Part shown: one piece after another, positions 15,196 to 23,374 of the stretch
How positions within the stretch are numbered: position 1 is the stretch's first letter
Layout: every line of letters begins with the position of its first letter
Assembly (NCBI GenBank): GCA_013289765.1
Contig: JABCZI010000012.1
Span: 1-64,000, forward strand
Length of the DNA stretch: 64,000 bases
Direction of reading: 5' to 3'
DNA from: Acidobacteriota bacterium
GTDB lineage: Bacteria; Acidobacteriota; Terriglobia; Terriglobales; Acidobacteriaceae
Notes under the pieces: model-generated
Told to the model about the DNA's origin: nothing
Database searches by the model: none
The model's input: the letters and a program-made list of their open reading frames with translations, nothing else
Made by a program: the position numbers and the translations under genes

Positions 15196-16758
15196 TTGAA
15201 GTCACGTAAGGCGGAAGTCACTACAAAAATCTCCTATGCGGACGCGTCCGCATCGTTTTCCCCAGTCGGCGGAGTTCTGTCAGCCCGCCGCGCTAAGATC
15301 ATCTGCACCATCGGTCCGGCCTGCCACGACGAGGCCGCAATGCGCGATTTGCTGCGCTTAGGCATGGACGTCGGACGCTTGAATTTTTCTCACGGCTCGC
15401 ACGAGGATCATGCTCGCAACATCCAGCGTCTGCGAAGCGCCGCTGAAAAAGAAAACCGTTCCATCTGCATCCTGCAAGACCTGCAAGGCCCGAAGATCCG
15501 CACTGGACGCCTGGAAAATCACAGGCCTATTTTGCTGGAAAGCGGCTCTACAGTCGTCATCACCCCGCGCGATGTCGCCGGCACGCCAACCCGCATCTCC
15601 ACAACATTTCCAGATCTAGCCCGTGAGGTCGTCGCCGGCGCACGCATTCTTCTGCGTGACGGCCTGATCGAGTTGCGGGTGCGCAGCGTGCGCGGCGGAG
15701 ATGTCGTTTGCGACGTTCTCAACGGCGGAATGCTCGGCGAGCACCAGGGCATCAACCTGCCCGGCACCGCCCTGTCGATTCCTGCGATGACTGAAAAAGA
15801 CCGGAAGGATCTCGAGTTCGGACTGAAGCAAGGTGTGGATGCGGTCGCGCTTTCTTTCGTACGCTCCGCCGCCGACGTAAATATGGTCCGGGAACTTGTG
15901 GCGGGCCTCGGCCGCGATATTCCTTTAATCGCCAAGTTGGAGAAACCCCAGGCCATCGACCACCTCGAAGAAATTCTGGAAGTGGTAGACGGCGTGATGG
16001 TGGCCCGCGGCGATCTTGGCGTCGAAATGGCGCCGGAAAAAGTTCCAGTCATTCAGAAGCATGTGATCCGCCGCTGTGCCGCCTGGCGTAAGCCGGTGAT
16101 CACGGCCACGCAGATGCTCGAGTCCATGATCGAAAATCCGCGCCCCACGCGCGCCGAAGCGAGCGATGTGGCGAACGCGATTTTTGACGGAACCGATTCG
16201 GTGATGCTCTCAGCCGAAACCGCCAGCGGGCGCTATCCGCGCGAGGCGGTGGCCATGATGTCGCGAATTGTGATCGAGGCCGAAAGCAATATGGGCGAGT
16301 TCACCCAGCCTCGCCGCCGCCGCGATAATCACGGCCTTTCCGTCGCTGAGACGATCTGCGAATCGATTGCCCATGCGGCTGAAGACCTGCCCATGGGAGC
16401 CATCGCGGTTTTTACGGAAAGCGGCAACACCGCGCGCATGATTTCAAAATTTCGACCGCAGGCGCCCATCTACGCCTTCACGCATGTTGCTTCCGTGGTA
16501 CAGCGCGCCAATCTTTTCTGGGGAGTGCATCCGATCCGCTGCGGCCATGCGCCGTCGACCGATGAGATGGTTCAAGTGGCTGAGAAGGAGCTTCTGGCTC
16601 GCGGAGTGCTGAAGCCTGGAGCGGTGTTAGGAGTAGTTGCGGGTACACGCCAGGCGTCTGGTTCCACGAACTTCATGCGCCTGCACACGGTGACCGTGGA
16701 AGAGGCCGCCGCCAAGGGCGCAACACGCAAACGCGCTGCCAAGCGCCAGAAGCTATAA
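15196..16758 (+). CDS. pyk: Pyruvate kinase
   Basis: Pyruvate kinase converts PEP and ADP to pyruvate and ATP in the last step of glycolysis. 520 residues, about 40-50 longer than typical, with a polar N-terminal extension of about 30 residues before RRAKIICTIGPACHDEAAMR. Active-site motifs: LNFSHGSHEDH, ILQDLQGPKIRTG, and the signature IAKLEKPQAIDHLEEI followed by MVARGDLGVEM; TATQMLESMIENPRPTRAE is present. The C-terminal domain ends in a basic KRAAKRQKL. The start is TTG 15196 after AAGGA; no ATG is available nearby. The stop codon overlaps a TATAAT that may drive the next gene. Confidence 0.96.
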   Translation: MKSRKAEVTTKISYADASASFSPVGGVLSARRAKIICTIGPACHDEAAMRDLLRLGMDVGRLNFSHGSHEDHARNIQRLRSAAEKENRSICILQDLQGPKIRTGRLENHRPILLESGSTVVITPRDVAGTPTRISTTFPDLAREVVAGARILLRDGLIELRVRSVRGGDVVCDVLNGGMLGEHQGINLPGTALSIPAMTEKDRKDLEFGLKQGVDAVALSFVRSAADVNMVRELVAGLGRDIPLIAKLEKPQAIDHLEEILEVVDGVMVARGDLGVEMAPEKVPVIQKHVIRRCAAWRKPVITATQMLESMIENPRPTRAEASDVANAIFDGTDSVMLSAETASGRYPREAVAMMSRIVIEAESNMGEFTQPRRRRDNHGLSVAETICESIAHAAEDLPMGAIAVFTESGNTARMISKFRPQAPIYAFTHVASVVQRANLFWGVHPIRCGHAPSTDEMVQVAEKELLARGVLKPGAVLGVVAGTRQASGSTNFMRLHTVTVEEAAAKGATRKRAAKRQKL

Positions 16759-16769
16759 TCGCCGGGTAT

Positions 16770-17060
16770 ATGTCGCAGGAATATCTATCCATCGCAATCT
16801 GGGAGCCTCTGGCCGGTATGGAGTCGGCATCGCTCGCGACCATGCGCGAACTGAATTTGATCGTTTCAAGCAAAGGATATGGACGCGACCTTCTTTACCG
16901 TGGTGGAGATTCTCACTATTTGCTGCTTCGTTATTGGAATTCCGAACAGGCGCGCAGCAGCGCTCAGGAAGATCCCGAAATCCTTCGCTGCTGGGCTCGC
17001 CTGGGAAATGAAATTAAAATCCTGAAGGTCTACGAGAAGCTGGAAGAAGTGGGCGTATAG
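16770..17060 (+). CDS. Small conserved protein, possibly dimeric alpha-beta barrel (ABM-like)
   Basis: 96 residues, soluble, no signal peptide. The pattern (YLSIAIWEPLAGMES near the start, then HYLLLRYWNSEQA) resembles ferredoxin-like 'antibiotic biosynthesis monooxygenase' folds, but I cannot assign an enzyme activity. It begins 11 nt after pyk. A TATAAT at 16754-16759 overlaps the pyk stop codon and would start a transcript almost at the ATG, so it could be expressed separately with a very short leader. Confidence 0.65.
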   Translation: MSQEYLSIAIWEPLAGMESASLATMRELNLIVSSKGYGRDLLYRGGDSHYLLLRYWNSEQARSSAQEDPEILRCWARLGNEIKILKVYEKLEEVGV

Positions 17061-17102
17061 AAGTGGCTGCTCCAACTGTTCCGGAGATGAGATTCATTGA
17101 CT

Positions 17103-17771
17103 ATGTCCCAGCAGCCTCAACCTTTCACCGACGTTTCCGCCGACCCTTTTGTGCGCGGATTTCTACATCGCTCCGCCCATCCGAACGGTGACAGCCTTGT
17201 CCTGACGCACGGCGCCGGATCGAATTGCCAGGCGCCGCTGCTAATTGCCCTGGCGCAAACTTTTACCGACGCGGGCTTTGTCGTGTTGCGTTGCGATCTT
17301 CCGTTCCGTCAGGATCGTTCCTTCGGCCCACCCGGACCCGGTGATGCCAAACGCGATCGCGCGGGATTGACGAATGCAATTGCGGCGATCAAGAACCTGG
17401 CAGGCGGCCGCATTTTTCTTGGAGGGCACTCCTACGGCGGACGGCAAGCAAGTATGCTCTGCGCCGAACAGCCAGAAGAGGCCGTTGGCCTGCTACTGCT
17501 TTCCTACCCTCTTCATCCGCCTCGCAAGCCCGAACAGCTTCGCACTCAACATTTCTTCAATCTGCGGACGCCGGCCTTATTCGTCCACGGCGTGAGCGAT
17601 CCCTTTGGCTCGATCCAGAAAATGCAACAAGCGCTGAAGATAATTCCGGCGAAGACGAAGCTTCTTTCCGTCGAAGGTGCTGGTCACGATCTAGGATTTA
17701 AGGGAAAATCCAAGCGGCCAGAACTGCCAGCAACTGTATTGACAGAATTTCAAGGTTTTTTCGCAACTTGA
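17103..17771 (+). CDS. Alpha/beta hydrolase of the KANL3/Tex30-like family
   Basis: 222 residues from ATG 17103; GGAG at 17083 and GAG at 17088 precede it, and the TTG at 17097 is less likely. Alpha/beta-hydrolase fold features: LVLTHGAGSNCQAP (oxyanion region), the nucleophile elbow GGHSYGGRQ (Ser in GHSYG), acid region VHGVSDPFGS and catalytic His in GAGHDLGF. Substrate unknown; the family includes uncharacterised dienelactone-hydrolase-like proteins. It lacks a signal peptide and is probably cytoplasmic. Confidence 0.85.
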   Translation: MSQQPQPFTDVSADPFVRGFLHRSAHPNGDSLVLTHGAGSNCQAPLLIALAQTFTDAGFVVLRCDLPFRQDRSFGPPGPGDAKRDRAGLTNAIAAIKNLAGGRIFLGGHSYGGRQASMLCAEQPEEAVGLLLLSYPLHPPRKPEQLRTQHFFNLRTPALFVHGVSDPFGSIQKMQQALKIIPAKTKLLSVEGAGHDLGFKGKSKRPELPATVLTEFQGFFAT

Positions 17772-17773
17772 GA

Positions 17774-17796
17774 TCCGTGAAGATCCGTGGCCAAAG
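17774..17796. repeat. CCACGGAT-family repeat (reverse orientation)
   Basis: Read on the minus strand this is GGCCACGGATCTTCACGGAT, matching the units at 57831 and 60847. It fills the gap between two convergent genes. Confidence 0.55.
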
Positions 17797-17800
17797 CCTT

Positions 17801-18646
17801 TTAGTTCACCCAGCCTGATTTCGATCCCCCGTTCCCCTTGCCCGGATCGTCATCCGGTGGAACGTAATTGCCGTGCTCGTCGAAATGGACGTCGCGGTCA
17901 TGCTGGCGCATGTAAACCTCAAACTTTTTCGCTGCGCGTCGCCGCTTCCATCGGTAATAGTCATTGCGATATCCGAAATAGCTTTCTGAAGCGGAAAGCA
18001 TGAGTCCCTTGCGCGGCAGGAATTTCAAATAGAGGTAGCCGAACAGCAATCCGCCGAGGTGCGCGAAGTTCGCGACTCCGCCGCTTTCCTGAATCGCTCC
18101 CGCCAGAGTCAGAAACACAATGCCCCACACGAAATACTTCGCCTTGATACGGAACGGAAGCGGGAACATCATGATTTCGCTTTCGCCGTACAACACGCCG
18201 AAAGCGACAAGCAGGCCGTAAATCCCGCCCGAGGCCCCAATCGTAGTAGTCACTGGAGAGAGTCCCAGAATATGCGTGTAGCTCATGGCGACTGTGGTAA
18301 GCGCGGCCGCGATCGTGCAGAAAAAGTAATACTCCAAAAAGCGTTTCGATCCCCAATCGCTCTCCAGTTGCGAACCGAACATCCACAGAGAGAGCGCATT
18401 GAAAATCAGATGGAGCAGTTGAAAGTGCAGAAACGAATATGTGATCAGCTGCCACACCATCCCGTGCATTACGAGCTTCGGGATCAAGCCCAGGTAAACG
18501 CTGACCCATTCATGAGCCTGAGGGGAGGCAACTTCCGTGATGGCCATGAACAGATAGATCCCGGCGTAGACGAGAATCAGCCGCTTCACCCAGCGCGTGA
18601 ACGGGGGGAGGCTCAACGAGATCGTATTACCGCGATTCATCGGCAT
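17801..18646 (-). CDS. Rhomboid family intramembrane serine protease
   Basis: About 281 residues from the ATG at 18646, chosen because GAGG lies 7 nt upstream; the track start at 18673 is a TTG without a site. Catalytic Ser in GASGGIYGLL and catalytic His in ANFAHLGGLLFGYLYL. The conserved loop region HGMVWQLITYSFLHFQLLHL precedes NALSLWMFG. Six or so membrane helices, then a basic cytoplasmic tail with RWKRRRAAKKFEVY and a low-complexity end. Rhomboids cut membrane proteins within the bilayer; the substrate is unknown. It is convergent with the upstream hydrolase. Confidence 0.92.
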   Translation of the reverse strand: MPMNRGNTISLSLPPFTRWVKRLILVYAGIYLFMAITEVASPQAHEWVSVYLGLIPKLVMHGMVWQLITYSFLHFQLLHLIFNALSLWMFGSQLESDWGSKRFLEYYFFCTIAAALTTVAMSYTHILGLSPVTTTIGASGGIYGLLVAFGVLYGESEIMMFPLPFRIKAKYFVWGIVFLTLAGAIQESGGVANFAHLGGLLFGYLYLKFLPRKGLMLSASESYFGYRNDYYRWKRRRAAKKFEVYMRQHDRDVHFDEHGNYVPPDDDPGKGNGGSKSGWVN

Positions 18647-18722
18647 GGCGGGGCCTCGACTACCGCAAGACAAAGACTGAGGTGGCTGAGATTCATGGTA
18701 TCAGGTCGCAGTCAACGGCAAC

Positions 18723-20135
18723 TCAACGCTCCGGTGTGGGCACAACGGTCAAACTGCGGTGTCCGCCCGCGTCGACCGCCCTGACAGCAAAGATGACATT
18801 GTCCTTTGAAAGTTTCAGCGTAGCGCGCGGAACATTGCCAATTTTTTGGACGTGTTCCCATTCTGGACTGGTTGTGGCCCGCCATAGAACTTCATACTCT
18901 GTTGCCGCGTCGCCGGAAGACGCTTGCCAAGTGATCGTCGAGTCATTCTCCAAATCCTTTGTGAGCACGTGGACATTGGCTGGGGGCGCCGGCCCTGATG
19001 CAAGGGACGCCAGAATGGCCGCATTCAGCCTTGCCACGTGCGCCACGTAATCAAAGTTCACAAATTTGATCAGGTCGCCATATTCAATGCCGCTTTCCGT
19101 TCGCACGTTCTGATGCTGATGGTGAAAGTCCTCGCGAAACTCAGTGAATCGCACGGCGGCGTAGCCTTGCTGATTGAAGGAATAATGGTCGCCTCCGCGG
19201 AGATACCGGTCCAGCCGGAAGACCAGTAGCGGCTTCACGCCGACGTGATAAGTGCGGCCCACATCGGCGACATAGCGCGCCAGTTGCCGCGAGGCAGAGT
19301 CGTTCTCGCCGCCCAATCCACGAATCTGCCGAATTTCCTGCTCAGTAGCAGCAGCGGGCAGTCCCTCGGAAAAGACGCGCACCACTGAATGATCCTGCCC
19401 GGCACTACTGTCTCCACCGACGATGTCATTGTTCAATACAGCTTCAATGTTCCAGCCTTCTTCCCTGGCCATTTTGGCGAAGTGATGGCTTCCGTTCAAC
19501 CCCTGCTCTTCGCCCGCAACCGCGAGAAAAACAATTGTGGCGGGAAACTTTAGCGTGCTCAACACTCGCGCGCATTCCAGGCTGACGGCGGTTCCGCTGC
19601 CGTCGTCATTCGCGCCCGGAGCGTCGCCCTTCAGGTCGAGAGTATCGCTGTTCCGCGAATCGTAGTGCCCGGTGACCAGTATGATCCGCTTCGCGCTAGC
19701 CGCGTCCGTACCTTTCAAGACCGCATAAACATTGGTAATTTCGGTAGGCTGGGGAATCCGGTCGGCGGCCGGCTCGGTGAACCTGTCGGTCTTCACCTCC
19801 AGGCAGCCGCCGCAATCTTTCGAATACTGCTCGAATTCTGACTTGATCCACTCTCGCGCCGCGCCCACTCCATGTCCAGCCGCGATAGAACTCGAGTCCT
19901 GCGGGGAAATCGTCACCCGGGTTCCGAAGCTCACCAGCTTTTCGACATTCGCCCGAATGCGCTCGGCGGAAACCCGCTGCAGTGCAGCAGAGATGCGCGC
20001 GTCCACCGCCATGGGCTCGGCGGCAGATCCTGATTTATCCGTCGATCCTTTATCCTGGGCGGGCAACCCAGCGTTGGCAGCCAGCACCAACAAGAGGCCT
20101 GTTAGCCAGGGTCTTTTAACGAGATGAGAAATCAT
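18723..20135 (-). CDS. Secreted M28 family zinc aminopeptidase
   Basis: 470 residues with a signal peptide (LTGLLLVLAANAGLPA) and GGAG 6 nt before the ATG. M28 metal ligands: VTGHYDSRNS (His/Asp), GANDDGSGTA (Asp), AGEEQGLNGS (Glu pair), and a late RGGDHYSFNQQGY (His). The last 90 or so residues (APPANVHVLTKDLENDSTIT) look like a fibronectin-III/beta-sandwich domain. It probably releases amino acids from peptides outside the cytoplasm. It is transcribed divergently from the LysW-like gene. Confidence 0.93.
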   Translation of the reverse strand: MISHLVKRPWLTGLLLVLAANAGLPAQDKGSTDKSGSAAEPMAVDARISAALQRVSAERIRANVEKLVSFGTRVTISPQDSSSIAAGHGVGAAREWIKSEFEQYSKDCGGCLEVKTDRFTEPAADRIPQPTEITNVYAVLKGTDAASAKRIILVTGHYDSRNSDTLDLKGDAPGANDDGSGTAVSLECARVLSTLKFPATIVFLAVAGEEQGLNGSHHFAKMAREEGWNIEAVLNNDIVGGDSSAGQDHSVVRVFSEGLPAAATEQEIRQIRGLGGENDSASRQLARYVADVGRTYHVGVKPLLVFRLDRYLRGGDHYSFNQQGYAAVRFTEFREDFHHQHQNVRTESGIEYGDLIKFVNFDYVAHVARLNAAILASLASGPAPPANVHVLTKDLENDSTITWQASSGDAATEYEVLWRATTSPEWEHVQKIGNVPRATLKLSKDNVIFAVRAVDAGGHRSLTVVPTPER

Positions 20136-20278
20136 GTAGGCTCCGCGGATGCAAATGTCAAGGGCAACAGCCGGTTACCGCCGTACAAAATAAATCGCCC
20201 TCTACCAGCCCCACCCCTTGACCTGTACCGGAAGAGAATCTAAATATTATCAAGGGTATCTAAGGAAGTGGAGGAATC

Positions 20279-20476
20279 ATGGTTCTTTGTCCCGAGTGCG
20301 AAACGAATTTGGATGTCGAAGAGGAAGAGGTCGACGAGGGCGAGATTGTTTCTTGCCCCGAGTGCGGCACTGACTTCGAAGTGGTCACTACCAGTCCACT
20401 GGAGTTGAAGGCGGTCGAGGCCGGATACGTGGAAGAGGAAGCAGAAGTGGAGACCGAAGACGGTGACGAGTCCTAG
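20279..20476 (+). CDS. LysW-like zinc-ribbon acidic protein
   Basis: 65 residues, starting after a strong GGAGG. Two CPEC motifs (VLCPECETNL and VSCPECGTDFEVVTTSPLEL) form a zinc ribbon, followed by a very acidic tail. This is the architecture of LysW, the carrier protein whose C-terminal Glu holds intermediates of lysine or arginine synthesis. However, the tail ends TEDGDES rather than the EDWGE-type end needed for carrier activity, and no lysX/lysZ genes are near. It is either a divergent carrier or a zinc-ribbon relative with another role. The 3' end overlaps the next gene. Confidence 0.7.
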   Translation: MVLCPECETNLDVEEEEVDEGEIVSCPECGTDFEVVTTSPLELKAVEAGYVEEEAEVETEDGDES

Positions 20477-20903
20477 ATCGCGCCTGGCGGGTACGCTCGC
20501 AAACCTGTTTTCTCTCAGCGCTCTGCTTTTGGCCGTTCTTGCCTCTCCATGCTTACCTGTCAAAGTGCCAGCCGTTGCCGCTTCCGCGCGGGAAAAGCTA
20601 AAGCCGACGGATCATTACGCCCTTATTTTTGGAACGGTTTGGGGACCCGACGATCACCCCGTTTATGGAGTGACGGTCAAGATACGCCGTGCGCGCGACA
20701 AAAAGCCCAAGTGGGTACTCACTTCCGATCATGCCGGCGAATTTGCCCAGCGCGTTCCGGCCGGGAAAGCCGAATACGAAGTTTGGGCCGATCTCAAGGG
20801 AGTCAAAACTAGAAGTGGCGAGAGATTGTATCTGGCGCAGAAGGTGGCGGTCCACGTAGAGTATGACGAGCGCGTCGATATCGGTTTACATCTGACCAAG
20901 TAA
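20463..20903 (+). CDS. Secreted carboxypeptidase-regulatory-like domain protein
   Basis: 146 residues from GTG 20463, overlapping the LysW-like gene by 14 nt, so the two are probably translationally coupled. N-terminal signal sequence (FSLSALLLAVLASPCLPV). The body, from FGTVWGPDDHPVYGVTVKIR onwards, matches the CarboxypepD_reg/transthyretin-like beta-sandwich found in many acidobacterial exported proteins. No catalytic residues. Role unknown; perhaps carbohydrate or protein binding at the envelope. It is followed by a second protein of the same type. Confidence 0.7.
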   Translation: MTSPRSRLAGTLANLFSLSALLLAVLASPCLPVKVPAVAASAREKLKPTDHYALIFGTVWGPDDHPVYGVTVKIRRARDKKPKWVLTSDHAGEFAQRVPAGKAEYEVWADLKGVKTRSGERLYLAQKVAVHVEYDERVDIGLHLTK

Positions 20904-20921
20904 AGAAATGTAAGTAAAGAA

Positions 20922-21314
20922 ATGAAAGAAGAGAAATTCAGCCGCATGACTCCTAGACGTCCTTTCAAGACCGCCTCTGTGATAGCCGCCGCTTTCGTTC
21001 TTATCGTATCGGGGATTGCCCACGCCTCTCCCGATAAGAAAGAAAAACAACAAGGCCGGCTGCTATTCGGAAAAGTACTTGATCAGCACGATAATCCCGT
21101 TCCCGGAGCCATCGTCTACCTTACCGACACGCGCACCCACGCCGTAAAGACGTACATTGTCAGCCAGGAAGGCACTTACCGTTTTCCCGGCCTCTCCACG
21201 GTCGATTACGAAGTCTATGCCGAGTACGACGGCCGCAAGAGCGACACGAAATCAGTGAGCCAGTTTGATGACCGGTCACAGGTCTACGTCGATCTCAGAA
21301 TCAACACTCGGTGA
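20922..21314 (+). CDS. Secreted carboxypeptidase-regulatory-like domain protein (second copy)
   Basis: 130 residues with a signal peptide (FKTASVIAAAFVLIVSGIAHA). Mature part: GKVLDQHDNPVPGAIVYLTD, a textbook carboxypeptidase-regulatory-like motif, followed by QEGTYRFPGLSTVDYEVYAE. It resembles the preceding protein in fold and in size, and is separated from it by only 18 nt, so a local duplication is likely. An internal ATG (MTPRRP, 8 codons later) is an alternative start. Confidence 0.75.
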   Translation: MKEEKFSRMTPRRPFKTASVIAAAFVLIVSGIAHASPDKKEKQQGRLLFGKVLDQHDNPVPGAIVYLTDTRTHAVKTYIVSQEGTYRFPGLSTVDYEVYAEYDGRKSDTKSVSQFDDRSQVYVDLRINTR

Positions 21315-21391
21315 AGGCATACAACTTTTTCCGTTCAGACGGGTTCAATAGATATGGCTTCAATAAAGGAAGTTATTGCGGGAGGACGACC

Positions 21392-21988
21392 TTGAAAGTA
21401 TTGCGCCGGCTTCACCTTCACAATCTCTATGCCTTGGCCGCAGGGCCAATGTTTGTGCTCTTGATCGCAGCGGGCGTGTCCGCTTTTGCCCAAGAACGCA
21501 CGATGAGCCCATATCAGGACGAACAAGATGGCGTCAGCGCCGGCGGCAAGTGGACCGCGTTCCGCTCCGAAGACAAAATGACCGGCGCGAAGAAAGTTCG
21601 CTTCGAACTTCTGGCCAATAATTACCTTCGCGAAGACCCCGACTCCAAACCGCGAGTCGAACTCGTCTGTAGCAATGGCAAGTTTGAGCGGGCCGACTTC
21701 ACTCCCGGCGAAAGGTTGGGACGGCCGGATTATCCAGGCTTCTGGGGACAGCCCAAGATGGAAGTAATGGTTCGCATCGATGGCAGCCACGACCATAAAG
21801 GATGGAACTGGGTGCGCGGACATTTTCTGGCCATGGACAAAGGCACGGTGCGCGGCATGATTGGAGCCGAAGTGTTCAATTTGGAAGTGCGAACCAGAAG
21901 TGGTCCTCAGATCGCCGAGTTCTCCCCGGCAGGTTTGGATCTGCAAGAGGTGAGAAAGGTTTGCGACCTCACCCCGCATAAGCCTTGA
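21392..21988 (+). CDS. Secreted protein of unknown function
   Basis: 198 residues from TTG 21392, chosen because GGAGG (21381-21385) lies 6 nt upstream; the track start at 21311 has none. Signal peptide LYALAAGPMFVLLIAAGVSAFA. The mature domain (GGKWTAFRSEDKMTGAKKVR... VELVCSNGKFER) is beta-rich and faintly recalls the VasI/TagO-type fold in which a treated sample and an RC/VC-G segment alternate, but this is only a resemblance. Third of three small exported proteins downstream of the LysW-like gene. A terminator-like hairpin follows. Confidence 0.65.
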   Translation: MKVLRRLHLHNLYALAAGPMFVLLIAAGVSAFAQERTMSPYQDEQDGVSAGGKWTAFRSEDKMTGAKKVRFELLANNYLREDPDSKPRVELVCSNGKFERADFTPGERLGRPDYPGFWGQPKMEVMVRIDGSHDHKGWNWVRGHFLAMDKGTVRGMIGAEVFNLEVRTRSGPQIAEFSPAGLDLQEVRKVCDLTPHKP

Positions 21989-22012
21989 CCACCTCCACCG
22001 CGAGCTCTTCCA

Positions 22013-22040
22013 GGGCTGAGCCTAACGGCTCAGCCCTTTT
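22013..22040 (+). terminator. Probable intrinsic terminator after the secreted-protein cluster
   Basis: GGGCTGAGCC TAAC GGCTCAGCCC is a perfect 10-bp stem with a 4-nt loop followed by TTTT. It lies 25 nt after the stop codon at 21988 and upstream of lemA. A weaker GGGCT CTC AGCCC hairpin follows at 22051-22063. The GGCT...AGCC repeat type is common in this window, so it may also be a repeat. Confidence 0.6.
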
Positions 22041-22167
22041 GTTGCTGACAGGGCTCTCAGCCCGTGGTCGGTCATGTCCGCCGGGTACCCAACAGTCACT
22101 TGCATGCCTGCCACACTCCTGTTCCACTAAAGCCGTTGTTCGACGCAAGCCGATAATGGAGGGCAAC

Positions 22168-22737
22168 GTGATCACAGGGGCGGCGTTCCTGCTGTTCGTC
22201 GTGGGTGTAGCGGTTTACATAGTCGTCCTCTATAACGAACTGGTGCGGCTGCGCAATGACAACGATCGCGCCTGGGCCAACATCGACGTGCTGCTCAAAC
22301 AACGTCACGACGAGATTCCCAATCTGGTCGAGACGGTGAAGGGATACATGCAGCACGAGCAGCAGACGTTAACGGCTGTAACCCAAGCGCGTGCCGCATC
22401 GATGAATGCGGCAAGTATTGGACAGAAAGCGCAGGCTGACGCGATGATGACAGGCGCGCTGCGCGGCTTATTCGCCGTGGCGGAGAATTATCCTCAGCTC
22501 AAAGCCAACGACAATTTTCTCAAACTACAAACGCGCATCAGCGAATTGGAAGAACGCATCGCCGATCGCCGCGAGTTCTTCAACGACGACGTTAATACCT
22601 ATAACACCCGCATCGGCCAGATCCCGGAAGTGTTTGTGGCCAGCTTTATGGAGCTAAAGCCCCGCGACATGTTCAAAGTGTCCGAAGAAGACCGCAAGCT
22701 GGTGGAAGTTAAGTTCCAGAGTGCTGCGGGGGCGTAG
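22168..22737 (+). CDS. lemA: LemA family protein
   Basis: About 189 residues. The track ORF begins at 21985, but that part is not LemA-like. GTG 22168 has GGAGGG 4 nt upstream; ATG 22156 is the alternative, although it overlaps that site. One N-terminal membrane helix (TGAAFLLFVVGVAVYIVVLY) then the coiled LemA domain: DNDRAWANIDVLLKQRHDEI, PNLVETVKGYMQHEQQ and LQTRISELEERIADRREFFN. LemA proteins are membrane-anchored with a periplasmic helical bundle and poorly known function. The usual partner (TPM-domain/YgcG protein) is not adjacent. Confidence 0.92.
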   Translation: MITGAAFLLFVVGVAVYIVVLYNELVRLRNDNDRAWANIDVLLKQRHDEIPNLVETVKGYMQHEQQTLTAVTQARAASMNAASIGQKAQADAMMTGALRGLFAVAENYPQLKANDNFLKLQTRISELEERIADRREFFNDDVNTYNTRIGQIPEVFVASFMELKPRDMFKVSEEDRKLVEVKFQSAAGA

Positions 22738-22886
22738 CGAAGGCCCGGGCGCTAAAGACAGTTCTAGAGAACGCAGCGCCACTCCCCATTTTCCGTCAGA
22801 AATAATTTCACCTGCCCTAAGCCACTCGCCTCCCTTTGTGCAACTAACGCTTATAACGTTTTGAATTCACAATGACGAGGTGGACT

Positions 22887-23249
22887 ATGCTCAATAACTT
22901 AGTAAAATCGATTCTCAAAACCGCAGTGCATTTTCTCGAACAGTCCGACCGCGTCGCAAGCGACTTGCGGGACCGTGTTGCCGACGGATACGAGAGCGCC
23001 GCTGACCGGGTTTCTGACCTGCGAGACCGGGCCCAGGATCTTTATGAAGGCGAAGACCACACTCTCCGCAATGTGCTGGTTTTTGCCGCCGGTGTTGGCG
23101 TCGGCATTGGAGCTGGCATGCTGCTTGCGCCCGCGAGCGGCGAAGAAATCCGCGGTTCAATCGGCGACAGAGTGCAGGACATCAGCGACCGCGTCCGCGA
23201 CCGGTTCTCGTCGGAAACGGGCAGGGCTACGGGGACAGAAGGCCGATAA
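22887..23249 (+). CDS. YtxH domain-containing small membrane protein
   Basis: 120 residues from ATG 22887, with GAGG 6 nt upstream; ATG 22872 would include that site in the coding region. The N-terminal half is a charged, amphipathic helix with repeated LRDR/ADRV pieces. A glycine-rich hydrophobic stretch follows (VLVFAAGVGVGIGAGMLLAP), then GEEIRGSIGDRVQDISDRVR. This is the YtxH/gas-vesicle-GvpP-like pattern seen in stress-related proteins. Function unknown. It is convergent with hemB. Confidence 0.75.
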   Translation: MLNNLVKSILKTAVHFLEQSDRVASDLRDRVADGYESAADRVSDLRDRAQDLYEGEDHTLRNVLVFAAGVGVGIGAGMLLAPASGEEIRGSIGDRVQDISDRVRDRFSSETGRATGTEGR

Positions 23250-23374
23250 TTTCCTGAGATAGGCACGGGCGCACGCGTCTCTTTTCCGGCTTGGGCGCAG
23301 TTGTGTCTTTGCTCTGTGCCCCCTTGTGTTTGCTTTTATCCAGGCCCGCGATGCAGCCCCTGGGGAGATGCGTC

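Noticed and set aside
21985-22167. N-terminal extension of the lemA ORF
   Set aside because: The first 60 or so residues include the terminator-like hairpin region and are not LemA-like; the GGAGGG-preceded GTG is a better start.
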